Below, in pieces: positions 24,603 to 33,122 of a DNA stretch of 60,670 bases (position 1 is its first letter; the number at the start of each line of letters is the position of its first letter). The stretch lies in NCBI GenBank assembly GCA_027623295.1, contig JAQBXR010000016.1, positions 1-60,670 of the forward strand. Direction: 5' to 3'. Origin of the DNA: Planctomycetota bacterium. GTDB taxonomy: Bacteria; Planctomycetota; UBA1135. Made by a program: the position numbers and the translations under genes. The notes under the pieces are model-generated. The model was given only the letters and a program-made list of their open reading frames with translations. It was not told the origin of the DNA and made no database searches.

Positions 24603-27600
24603 TTACTGACGCCAGTAGTGCGCCAGGACCGAAACACCTGGAACGCGGATTGGCTGAGGCAGGACAGGAAGCCCAGTGGTCAGGTCGAGGACATCAACCA
24701 GGCCGGTGGAGTTCGCTGCAAAGAGGAACTGCGGTTGAGAAACCGGAACGTTGTTGCGGTGCATTCCTTTACCGGAGTGCGAAGCATTGCCGCCTACGAT
24801 GGCTGCCAGAACTTGAGTAACGTCACCGGTGTTGGTGAGATCGTCCACAGCAAGGTCGATGATGGCCGAAGAAGAGAAGCTGGTGTACTGCTTCTGCGGC
24901 CTCCAAGCCTTGGAACGACGGTTAGGGTCAACTGCGGCTCCTGGTGGAAGATTGATCGTGACTGGACCGGTTGGAGCACTCTCCAACCAAATCGCGTCAA
25001 CCAGAGCACTACCCGCTTCTGAGTAAGCCACAAACACACTGTGTTGGTTGCTACCCGGGTCCATCAGCATGGCGCTTGGGTTACTAAACCCAGTCCGACC
25101 ATCCAGAGATGGAGAACCCACAAAGTCATCAAAGCCGATGCCTTGAATGCCATCTGGGCCGGATTCGAAGATGTTCATGGCACCGGATTGCGAAACCACG
25201 TAGGCGTAATAAAGGCCAGATGAGAAACCAAAGCCAATCGCGCGGTCAGTCACAGCAAGAAACCTAGGGTTTACTACACCAGGGATAATCTTACGGACTT
25301 CCAAACCACTTCCCGAGATAATCGCCATGGAGTCAGAGCGCTCACAGATCACGAGAATGTCTTCCCCGTCTGGCTGCCAAACAATGTCGCTTGGACCAAG
25401 ACCAATACGAGCATTCAAAGTATCCACTAGCGTGGTAGTCTTCACCACTTGGTGGAAGGTTGGCGAGTTTGGATTGGTGTCAACGAAGGTCACGGTGTTA
25501 GGACCGTTGTTACTGACAGCGAGCATGTCCAAGTCTGGAGCCATAGCAAGGTTGCGTGGGCTCGAAACTGGAATGCGATCGATCACAGTCATGCGGTTGC
25601 TGTTAAGAACAACAATCTGCTCACCGGAAGCATCTAACACGTAAAGGAAGTGACCTACCTGCTGACGAAGGGTGAAGGTCGGGCAACCTGGCTGCGTAGG
25701 AGCAGGACCGTAGAAGTTTACACCCTTGTAGAAATCGCTCGCAGTCAACAAGCCCGAAGGGCCTGCGCCTTGGTTTGGTGCACCAAATGCATCTCCCTGA
25801 GTGATCAACAAGTTTGTTGGTCCCGTCTGGGTGGGCTCGTCCGTTTGAATCAACGGAGAGAAACAAGCGGGTGCCAGCTGCAAGCGTGGAGGGTTAGGGT
25901 GCGGTGCAGCACTGATGTTGTTGCCCTCTCCGGAGCCACCCAGCGGGTGTGCTTGGAAGGCCGCGTTGGCACACAAGTTCTGACCCCCTGAAAGGCACTC
26001 AAAGTTGTTGAATGCAATGTCCAGGGGATGCCCGAGCAGCATGTCGGTGACCGTTCCAACCTCATCCGAAGTCACCAACTGCGTGCGCAGAGTGGAATCT
26101 TGGGACAGAGTGAAAGCACCGCGTGAGCCACCTGCAAGAGAGGTGGTATCCGAAGATAGCGGTGGGAAGATACCCGGAACTGCAAGGTTCGGGTTGAACG
26201 GGAACTTAGAAACGTCGCCAGCGACAGGATCGCCATCGACGTTGAAGGTCACGTTATAGAACGGGTTACTGGAATCGTGCGTTGGGTCGCCGGTTCCTTG
26301 ACCAAAGCCATCGAGGTCGATGACGCGAATACCACCCGTAACGCCACCACCATTCGAAGCGGCAACGATAGCACCAGGTGCGACTGGAACGTTTACCAGA
26401 CCAGGGCACTCTGAGCCTACCGAGAAGTCAACTTTGGTCGACTCCTGGGAAGAACCATTGGTGTTCAACACCAAGTCCACAGCAGCGTTGTGGAAGTAGG
26501 TCACGGTTGCTTGAGCTTGTGCACCGAATGGGTCACTTCCTGGGAAGTTCACAACCGGGCTAACAATAAACTCCGTAAAGTTGAACGGACTGACTGGCAT
26601 AACCGTGTATGGCAACTGGATGGTCAATCCCGGAGGAGGAGACCCAGGGGCCACAGGCGGCAAGAACTCCACCGTAAACTCATTGGAGAGCGCTGGAGCT
26701 ACCAAACCAGGTAGCGGACCAATCGAGTAAGGCTGACAGGCTTCGTCGAAGCTGAAGCGGAGCTCCTGGTCACATGGAAGGTCAGTAGCCAAGTCAGGTG
26801 GAGAGGTGACAGCAACGCCGCCAAGGCCATCTAGAAGTGGCGAAGGGACGGTGATGTCGGTGGATACTTGAGAAGTACCTACGCCACCCTGCTCCAAGAA
26901 GCGTCCATCTGCACTACGTACGCCACCAATGATGCTGCCCTCCTCAGAGCCATCTTCCGATCCCTTAATCACAATGCGAATCACACGATCCGCAGGGAAG
27001 GACTCGTAGGTCGCGAGGTTATCGTCGGTGTCGACTACGAAGACGAAAGTGTTTGGGACAATCAAAGCACCAGCACCCTGGAAGCTACCGTCTACGATGC
27101 CATTAGCCTCGTCGTCAGTTCCTGGGAAGCCAATGCCTGGACGCGACTCGGACCCATTACGGGTCACGATGCGTGCATTTACACCGTTGTTGTCATCCTT
27201 GCGAACCCAACGCTCAAGGGTTGGACCCGTGCCGAAGTAAGTTTCACCATTGATGAAGCCACGCCCTTTCACGGTTTCACTTTGACCCGTTGCCTGGTTG
27301 TAAGCCACCACAGTGATAGCGCCCGTCAAACCATTGTTTGCCAAACCAGCAGCCGTTTGATCCAAGACCGAGTTTCGCGCAATGGAGCGCGAGAACTTGA
27401 CTGCAACAAAATGGTTACCCGTTTGGTTAGACGGGTTGATCGCAAGAGCAGGCCATGAAGATGGCGGCTTGACTGGATTCAATACCGTTGGCTTGTTGTT
27501 CAACAAATCATCGAAGGTGCGAATCTCAATCAGCTGCGCAGTAGGCAAGCCGGTGAAGGGATTAGCAACTGGCACCACGTATGGCAGCAGGCGACCAAAA

Positions 27601-27749
27601 CCGTTCGTCACCTCAAGGATATTCATCGTATCCGAGCTTGCGAATGGATCGCTCTCCAAAGGCCCGTCGCCCTGGTTGATGTTGAAACAGGAAAAGGAAC
27701 TCGCCAATGTGGCAAGTACCAAAGTTCTGGTAAGAAGGCTTCGACTCAT
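24603..27749 (-). CDS. Giant exported surface protein with Ig-like and beta-propeller (YncE-like) regions
   Basis: 1048 residues from ATG 27749. The N-terminus MSRSLLTRTLVLATLASSFSC is a signal peptide ending in a weak lipobox (Cys21). Residues about 330-460 hold an Ig-like (Big_5-type) region, SPPDLATDLPCDQELRFSFDEACQP...FTVEFLPP. Residues about 690-1048 form a seven-blade-like propeller: FLYVLDASGEQIVVLNSNRMTVIDRIPVSSPRNLAMAPDLDMLAVSNNGPNTVTFVD, and later blades ending in DVLDLTTGLPVLPQPIRVPG. YncE/lactonase-like propellers of this kind occur in PVC surface proteins; binding partners are unknown. TAGTAA lies seven bases before the ATG (leaderless geometry). Monocistronic. Confidence 0.85.
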   Translation of the reverse strand: MSRSLLTRTLVLATLASSFSCFNINQGDGPLESDPFASSDTMNILEVTNGFGRLLPYVVPVANPFTGLPTAQLIEIRTFDDLLNNKPTVLNPVKPPSSWPALAINPSNQTGNHFVAVKFSRSIARNSVLDQTAAGLANNGLTGAITVVAYNQATGQSETVKGRGFINGETYFGTGPTLERWVRKDDNNGVNARIVTRNGSESRPGIGFPGTDDEANGIVDGSFQGAGALIVPNTFVFVVDTDDNLATYESFPADRVIRIVIKGSEDGSEEGSIIGGVRSADGRFLEQGGVGTSQVSTDITVPSPLLDGLGGVAVTSPPDLATDLPCDQELRFSFDEACQPYSIGPLPGLVAPALSNEFTVEFLPPVAPGSPPPGLTIQLPYTVMPVSPFNFTEFIVSPVVNFPGSDPFGAQAQATVTYFHNAAVDLVLNTNGSSQESTKVDFSVGSECPGLVNVPVAPGAIVAASNGGGVTGGIRVIDLDGFGQGTGDPTHDSSNPFYNVTFNVDGDPVAGDVSKFPFNPNLAVPGIFPPLSSDTTSLAGGSRGAFTLSQDSTLRTQLVTSDEVGTVTDMLLGHPLDIAFNNFECLSGGQNLCANAAFQAHPLGGSGEGNNISAAPHPNPPRLQLAPACFSPLIQTDEPTQTGPTNLLITQGDAFGAPNQGAGPSGLLTASDFYKGVNFYGPAPTQPGCPTFTLRQQVGHFLYVLDASGEQIVVLNSNRMTVIDRIPVSSPRNLAMAPDLDMLAVSNNGPNTVTFVDTNPNSPTFHQVVKTTTLVDTLNARIGLGPSDIVWQPDGEDILVICERSDSMAIISGSGLEVRKIIPGVVNPRFLAVTDRAIGFGFSSGLYYAYVVSQSGAMNIFESGPDGIQGIGFDDFVGSPSLDGRTGFSNPSAMLMDPGSNQHSVFVAYSEAGSALVDAIWLESAPTGPVTINLPPGAAVDPNRRSKAWRPQKQYTSFSSSAIIDLAVDDLTNTGDVTQVLAAIVGGNASHSGKGMHRNNVPVSQPQFLFAANSTGLVDVLDLTTGLPVLPQPIRVPGVSVLAHYWRQ

Positions 27750-28021
27750 GGGTTTTTTACTAGGGCCAGACAGCGTCAGGCAACCTACGTGGGGCAACAA
27801 TCATGCCAAAGCCGTAGCGGCATGGCTAGTCCCGGTTTTGGTGAGTTCTGCAGCAATCTGCGCGAAAACGCACACAGCGCTTCCCGGGTACCACGATTGT
27901 AGGTAACCCGGGAGGCTGCGTAGTGAAAGATCTGCTCAAAAACAGGCTCCCACCCCTATTGGCGCACGCGGAATCTCCTTTGTGGTGGAATTCCGTGTCG
28001 TTACGCGGCAAAATCAAAGCC
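27750..28021. other. Intergenic region between two divergent genes with a strong hairpin
   Basis: The region holds no convincing gene. A hairpin at 27879-27916 pairs TCCCGGGT (27882-27889) with ACCCGGGA (27906-27913). It is extended inward by ACC/GGT and outward by GCT/GGC, with a nine-base loop. No T run follows, so it is not a standard terminator. It could be part of the ruvB leader, a protein-binding site or a small structured RNA; I do not recognise it. No tRNA, SRP RNA or riboswitch consensus was found here. Confidence 0.5.
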
Positions 28022-29044
28022 ATGGACACGCCTTCCACCTTCGATGGAAACCTTGCTGCGAGCAGTGAGCGGGAATTCGAACGCGGACTGCAGCCCCGAG
28101 ATTTCTCTGAGTTCCTTGGCCAAGAGAGCCTGCTCGAACCACTGCGCCTCATGCTGAGGGCCGCTTCGCAACGTCAGGAGGCCTTAGAGCACCTTTTATT
28201 CACCGGGCTTCCAGGACTTGGCAAGACCTCGCTAGCGATGGCTATGGCGCAAGAATCCGGGCACCCGCTGAAAATGACCAGCGGACCGGCGTTGACCAAG
28301 GCCCGCGATTTGGTGGGGATTCTGAGTCAGCTGGAGCCCAACACCCTGCTGTTCATCGATGAAATCCACCGCCTCCCTACCGAGGTCGAAGAATATCTCT
28401 ATGGCGCCATGGACCGCTTTCAGATTGAGTGGACCTTCGACAGTGGCGTGCATGCGCGCCTCTTGAAGCTGGACCTGCAGCCTTTCACACTGATTGGCGC
28501 AACCACCCGAGAGGCTCTACTCACCCCGCCTTTCCGCTCGCGGTTCGGTCATCACTTGCGCTTTGAGCCTTACTCAGACGACGCCTTGGATCTCATTATC
28601 CATCGCTCAGCCAAGATGCTGAAGATCACGCTGGACCCGAGTTCTTCCAAGCAACTGGCCCAGCACGCCCGCGGCTCCCCGCGCTTTGCAAATCGTCTTC
28701 TGCGGCGCGCACGTGATATTGCGCAGTTGGAAAATGACAACTGCATTGACGCCAGTGTCATTCAACGCACCTTTGACTTGTTGGAAATCGATGCGCGCGG
28801 CTTAGAACGCCCGGACCGACAAGTGCTACAGGCTTTGGCACGCGCTAACGGTGGCCCTCTGGGCTTAAAAAACCTGGCCGTCGCGGTGGAAGAAGCCGAG
28901 GACACTTTGGCCGATGTCATCGAACCGTGGTTGTTGCGTCAAGGTTTGTTAATGCGCACGCCACAAGGCCGCACTTTGAGCCCGGAAGGCTGGCTAGTGC
29001 TAGGCCTCGAACCGCCTAGCCAAAGCGCGGAACCCGGGGCATGA
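28022..29044 (+). CDS. ruvB: Holliday junction branch-migration ATPase RuvB
   Basis: 340 residues from ATG 28022; the frame is open about 100 bases upstream but that part is not RuvB-like. AAA+ ATPase of the RuvABC resolvasome. Walker A is GLPGLGKTS (Lys68), Walker B FIDEIHR (Asp113-Glu114), sensor I LIGATTR, and the arginine finger FRSRFG. The winged-helix C-terminus (GGPLGLKNLAVAVEEAEDTLADVIEPWLLRQGLLMRTPQGR) is complete. First gene of ruvB - spoIID/lytB - tgt. ruvA and ruvC are not in the window. Confidence 0.97.
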   Translation: MDTPSTFDGNLAASSEREFERGLQPRDFSEFLGQESLLEPLRLMLRAASQRQEALEHLLFTGLPGLGKTSLAMAMAQESGHPLKMTSGPALTKARDLVGILSQLEPNTLLFIDEIHRLPTEVEEYLYGAMDRFQIEWTFDSGVHARLLKLDLQPFTLIGATTREALLTPPFRSRFGHHLRFEPYSDDALDLIIHRSAKMLKITLDPSSSKQLAQHARGSPRFANRLLRRARDIAQLENDNCIDASVIQRTFDLLEIDARGLERPDRQVLQALARANGGPLGLKNLAVAVEEAEDTLADVIEPWLLRQGLLMRTPQGRTLSPEGWLVLGLEPPSQSAEPGA

Positions 29045-30279
29045 ACCCGCTGGCCAAACGACTTGGCATAACCTTAGTTTTATTCGGAATACTGCTAGGC
29101 ATCGGGCATTACATGAAAGAGCCGGTGGTGCCAGAGGCCGACACCCTGACCGATGCACCTCTACTGAATCCAGTGATTGAGGTTCGCCTGATGTCTTTGA
29201 GCGGAAATCGGCCAATCCCAATTCAAATCGCAGGACGTTGGAAAATCCTCGATGGCGCCAGGCCGGAACATCCGGTTTTGCATCCGGGAAGTGGCGGGTT
29301 TGAGGGCAACTTATTTGTTGATTCCACCGGACCGCAATTGGGCCCTTATCGCACCAACAGCGATCACGTGATTGTGACTACGGAAGCATCGGAAGCTTTA
29401 TGGTTAGATACCTTCCTCTATCCGGGCAAGCTTCACATTCGCACCGAACGCGAAAAATCTGGGCACGTCATTCGACTCAATCTGTCCTTAGAAATGCCGC
29501 TTGAAGATTACGTCATGGGCGTCGTTTGCGGAGAGATGTCAAGTATGCAAGAAGGTGTGCACAACGCTCTTTGCGCACAAGCGATTGCCGCACGTACTTA
29601 TGCTTTGCAAAAGCGCGGCAGCAAACGCGGCCTTCGCGATGACACCTTTGACCAAGTCTTCCTTGGCTTAGATTACCGCACCACTCAAGCCGAAGCGGCC
29701 ATCGAAGCCACCCGTGGTTTAGTCATGCAATGGGACAACGCCTTACTCCCCGCCTTCTTCCACGCCAATTGTGGAGGCGGCACGGCCAACGCTTTGGAAG
29801 CTGGATTTTCCAAATCAGAGGTGGCTCCCCTGCAAGGCACCCTAGAACCTGCGTGTCGTACCCCGCGCGAAATCTGGGAACGCGTGATTTCCGCGGAACA
29901 ACTCGACGGCCTGGCCCAACGTTATCGAATTGGCGAATGGTTGCAGGGTATTAGCACCATCAAGCGCGATGCCTCCGGGCGCCTGCTCGAAGTCCGCCTG
30001 CTTGGCAATGAAGAACATGAGGACCTCGCTGGGGAGCGCTTACGGGCAGCCCTGAGCCTGCCTTCCATGCAACTGGTAGAGGTCGAAGTCCGCATCGACG
30101 GCTCGGCGATTTTCCGCGGACATGGCTTTGGGCATGGCGTCGGCATGTGCCAAACCGGGGCGGTGCGCATATCCAGAGGTGGAAGCTCTTTTCAAGACAT
30201 CCTGCAACACTATTATCCTGAGGCTGAACTGGTGCCCCTCACTAGTGAACTGCGTTACCTGCTCCCTCCGCCCCAGTGA
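29041..30279 (+). CDS. SpoIID/LytB-domain protein, membrane-anchored
   Basis: 412 residues, overlapping ruvB by 4 bp. A signal-anchor helix (residues 9-25) is followed by a poorly conserved region and then the SpoIID/LytB catalytic domain (about 150-410). Landmarks: LSLEMPLEDYVMGVVCGEMSS (catalytic Glu region), ALCAQAIAARTYALQK, FFHANCGGGTANALEAG and GHGFGHGVGMCQTGA. SpoIID is a lytic transglycosylase acting on denuded peptidoglycan during engulfment. Here it is a general cell-wall enzyme or amidase enhancer in a lineage with no sign of sporulation. Context: co-translated with ruvB and tgt, a link of expression, not of pathway. Confidence 0.9.
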   Translation: MNPLAKRLGITLVLFGILLGIGHYMKEPVVPEADTLTDAPLLNPVIEVRLMSLSGNRPIPIQIAGRWKILDGARPEHPVLHPGSGGFEGNLFVDSTGPQLGPYRTNSDHVIVTTEASEALWLDTFLYPGKLHIRTEREKSGHVIRLNLSLEMPLEDYVMGVVCGEMSSMQEGVHNALCAQAIAARTYALQKRGSKRGLRDDTFDQVFLGLDYRTTQAEAAIEATRGLVMQWDNALLPAFFHANCGGGTANALEAGFSKSEVAPLQGTLEPACRTPREIWERVISAEQLDGLAQRYRIGEWLQGISTIKRDASGRLLEVRLLGNEEHEDLAGERLRAALSLPSMQLVEVEVRIDGSAIFRGHGFGHGVGMCQTGAVRISRGGSSFQDILQHYYPEAELVPLTSELRYLLPPPQ

Positions 30280-31409
30280 CTTTCGGTTTCCAACTTCATC
30301 AAGGCACGGTCAATGGCCCCCGCCTTGGCACTTTGACCACTCCCCACGGAGCGGTTTCTACGCCCACCTTCATGCCCGTCGCAACGCGCGGCATGTTACG
30401 CGGTCCATGGCCAGATCGTCTGCGCCCCATGGGCGTCGAAATGATGCTGGCCAACAGCTTTCATTTATTTGCACGCCCAGGTGTGGAGTCGATTGAAGCC
30501 ATGGGCGGCTTGCACAAAATGATGGCCTGGGACGGCCCCGTGTTGACCGACTCCGGCGGATTTCAAGCCTTCTCCTTAGCTTCGATTTCAAAGCTAAATG
30601 ACGATGGCTGGAAAATCGCACACCCAGTTCATGGCGCCATGGTTGATTGGACCCCCAAAATGGCCTTTGAGGTGCAAGCTAGTCTGCGCCCTGATGTCGC
30701 CATGATCCTAGATGAATGCCCTGCGGAACCGCGTGACCGGACCAAAGTAGCCGCAGCCGTAAAACGCACTTTACGTTGGGCCAAGATGCAACGTGACATG
30801 CACGATGCGCGCGGTGGCGTCGATTCCGGGCAAGCCCAGTTCGGCATTGTGCAAGGTGGTGTGTTTGAAGACTTACGTCAAGAATGCGCGCGCGAACTTA
30901 GCGCCATGGAGTTTGATGGCTACGCGATTGGTGGCGTAAGCGTAGGCGAAGGGCACGATGCCATGATGGATGGCGTGCGTCACAGCACTTCGGATTTGCC
31001 TAAGGAGAAGGCGCGCTACTTAATGGGTGTGGGCACGCCCTTGGATTTAGTCGAGTCGGTTGCGCGCGGCATCGACATGTTTGATTGTGTGTACCCAACC
31101 CGCTGTGGACGCTACGGCACCTTCCTTTCGGACGAAGGTAATCAGCACATTCACAACGCACGTTTCAAAAACGACCCGCTTCCTCTACTTCCTGGCTGCA
31201 CCTGCGATGCCTGCGCAACCGGTGTGCCACGCGGCGCCTTGCGTGCCGGATTGAAGGAAAGAGAAATGCTTCCAGCCTCTTTGCTCGCTCACCATAACTT
31301 GCATTACTTGGTGAACCTCATGAAGCAGATGCGCAGCGCCATCGCAGACGGAAGTTTTGAAGATTTACGTGCGCGGATTAACGCCGTTTATCGCCCGCCA
31401 AAGCCTTAA
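30276..31409 (+). CDS. tgt: Queuine/preQ1 tRNA-ribosyltransferase
   Basis: Tgt replaces G34 of the GUN-anticodon tRNAs with preQ1. 377 residues from GTG 30276 in a GTGA overlap with the stop of the preceding gene. Motifs: TPTFMPVATRG, DSGGFQ (Asp92), YAIGGVSVGE, GIDMFDCVYPTR (catalytic Asp) and the zinc site C-x-C-x2-C (GCTCDAC) with HHNLHY further on. CVYPTRCGRYG is a small departure from the more usual PTRNARNG. No other que genes are here. Its 3' end overlaps cstA on the opposite strand by 32 bp. Confidence 0.96.
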   Translation: MTFGFQLHQGTVNGPRLGTLTTPHGAVSTPTFMPVATRGMLRGPWPDRLRPMGVEMMLANSFHLFARPGVESIEAMGGLHKMMAWDGPVLTDSGGFQAFSLASISKLNDDGWKIAHPVHGAMVDWTPKMAFEVQASLRPDVAMILDECPAEPRDRTKVAAAVKRTLRWAKMQRDMHDARGGVDSGQAQFGIVQGGVFEDLRQECARELSAMEFDGYAIGGVSVGEGHDAMMDGVRHSTSDLPKEKARYLMGVGTPLDLVESVARGIDMFDCVYPTRCGRYGTFLSDEGNQHIHNARFKNDPLPLLPGCTCDACATGVPRGALRAGLKEREMLPASLLAHHNLHYLVNLMKQMRSAIADGSFEDLRARINAVYRPPKP

Positions 31410-33108
31410 CCGCCGTCCCGCTCACGCCAAGTCCAATGAGCACTAACAAACTTGCCAGCACCAACAGCAAGGTTTGTGCATCGCGGTAGAAGTCAAACAA
31501 CTTGGTAATCAAAGCGAACATGGTCATACACACCATGAACACCGCTGGAATGGCAAGCGGCCAACAGATCCGACCTTTGCGCTTCAAGTAAACCGTGGCG
31601 GTGAGCAAGGCCAACCCGGCAATCAGCTGGTTGGTGCCGCCGAATAAAGTCCACAAGCTCAGGCCGGCTGGGACGCCATCGATTTTGTAGAAGGCAAAGA
31701 AACAGATCGACCCACAGGCCATCAGAGTGGCAACAAATCGATTTTGCAAGGGCACACCAAGTACGCGAAGTATGGGTGACTTCGCCCATGCCGCACCGAT
31801 TTCTTCCAAGTTGAAGCGCAACAAGCGGGTTGCAGAATCCAAAGTAGTCAACGCGAACGACACCACCACCATAGCCACCAAAGTGGTTGCCATTTCAACC
31901 GGCACGCCAAGCCCTCCCATAAAGGATGCAGAGCCGCTAATGAAGAAGCCTAACTTTTCGCCAAGTCCGCTCGCGGTTTCCCAATCGCCATAGTGAAGAG
32001 CCCAGGAATCGCGGCCTGGAATCACGCACGTACAAGCCAGCACTGCAATCAACCCGAGCAGAGATTCCGCGACCATGCCGCCATATCCAATCGGACGTGC
32101 ATGCGTTTCGTTATCCAACTGCCGCGCAGTGGTTCCACTAGCCACTAAAGAATGGAAACCGCTGGCCGCGCCACAAGCAATGGTAATGAACACGAAGGGC
32201 AGAATTGGCGGCGCCCCCACCGGATTAGGGTTAAACGCGGGTGCATCGAAGCTTGGGCCCTGTAGGAAAAACCCCGTGTACATCAGGATGAGGCCAAGTA
32301 TTAAAAGCAAGGAGTTCAGAAAATCGCGCGCTTGCAGCAACAACCAAACCGGCAACACACTGGCTAAATAGGCATAGATCATGAGCGCCCAAATCCATGT
32401 GGATTGAGACGGCCACGACTCTCGCGAAAAACCCAAAGTTGGAAAGAGAAAACCCAGCGCGATCAAGCTCAATAAAGTTAGGAAGCCAACCACTGTGACT
32501 GGAAGCAAGGGTTTCTTTTTGACATAGAGCAGCCAACCACAAACCAAAGCCACCACCATGAGTCCTGCAGAAGGCATGACCACTTCCGGAAAGCTGGTGG
32601 AAGATTGATCCAGTGCTGCGGGATTGAAGTCATCCCCCCAAGAAAACAGCAAGGAGATGACGAACACAAACACGCCCATGGCAAGGGACACGCCAAAGAA
32701 AATCAAAGCCAGGAATAGACCCTTTGCACGGCCTCCCAAAATGTCTTCACATAAGGTGCCGATACTTTCTCCTCGGTGACGCGCCGACAGCACCAAAGCA
32801 CTGAAGTCGTGCACGCAGCCAATGAAAACTGCACCAAGTACCACCCATAAAAAGGCGGGCAACCAACCCCAGAACACGGCAACCGCTGGGCCAAGCATAG
32901 GCGCTAAACCTGCAATCGAAGCGAAATGATGGCCGAACAGCACCAAGGGCCGCGTCGGTACAAAATCGATGCCATCCTCCTGCGCATGGGCTGGAGTGAC
33001 GGCACTTGCGTCTAGCTGGAACACCCGTTTCGCCAGCCATGCGCTGTAATAGCGATAGCCCAGGAAATAGCCCAATAGAGCTATGGCAGTGACAAGGCCT
33101 GGTCCCAA
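31378..33108 (-). CDS. cstA: CstA-family carbon starvation/pyruvate transporter
   Basis: 576 residues from TTG 33108, with about 16 hydrophobic segments. Family signatures are present: GPGLVTAIALLGYFLGYRYYSAWL, FGHHFASIAGLAPMLGPAVAVFWGWLPA (CstA signature) and VHDFSALVLSARHRGESIG. Then come GAASGFHSLVASGTTARQLDNE and FGGTNQLIAGLALL. CstA/BtsT proteins take up peptides or pyruvate under carbon limitation. It lies 14 bp downstream of the SH3 gene in the same direction. Its 3' end overlaps tgt. Confidence 0.93.
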   Translation of the reverse strand: MGPGLVTAIALLGYFLGYRYYSAWLAKRVFQLDASAVTPAHAQEDGIDFVPTRPLVLFGHHFASIAGLAPMLGPAVAVFWGWLPAFLWVVLGAVFIGCVHDFSALVLSARHRGESIGTLCEDILGGRAKGLFLALIFFGVSLAMGVFVFVISLLFSWGDDFNPAALDQSSTSFPEVVMPSAGLMVVALVCGWLLYVKKKPLLPVTVVGFLTLLSLIALGFLFPTLGFSRESWPSQSTWIWALMIYAYLASVLPVWLLLQARDFLNSLLLILGLILMYTGFFLQGPSFDAPAFNPNPVGAPPILPFVFITIACGAASGFHSLVASGTTARQLDNETHARPIGYGGMVAESLLGLIAVLACTCVIPGRDSWALHYGDWETASGLGEKLGFFISGSASFMGGLGVPVEMATTLVAMVVVSFALTTLDSATRLLRFNLEEIGAAWAKSPILRVLGVPLQNRFVATLMACGSICFFAFYKIDGVPAGLSLWTLFGGTNQLIAGLALLTATVYLKRKGRICWPLAIPAVFMVCMTMFALITKLFDFYRDAQTLLLVLASLLVLIGLGVSGTAVKALAGDKRR

Positions 33109-33122
33109 CTAGCTAAACGCCT

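Noticed and set aside
27750..28021. tRNA(Sec) or small structured RNA gene
   Set aside because: No T-loop motif, acceptor stem or CCA-end pattern was found here or in other gaps; selC is apparently elsewhere.
27923..28021. Longer N-terminus for RuvB starting at 27923
   Set aside because: The extra 33 residues do not resemble RuvB, and the ATG at 28022 begins the family-like part.
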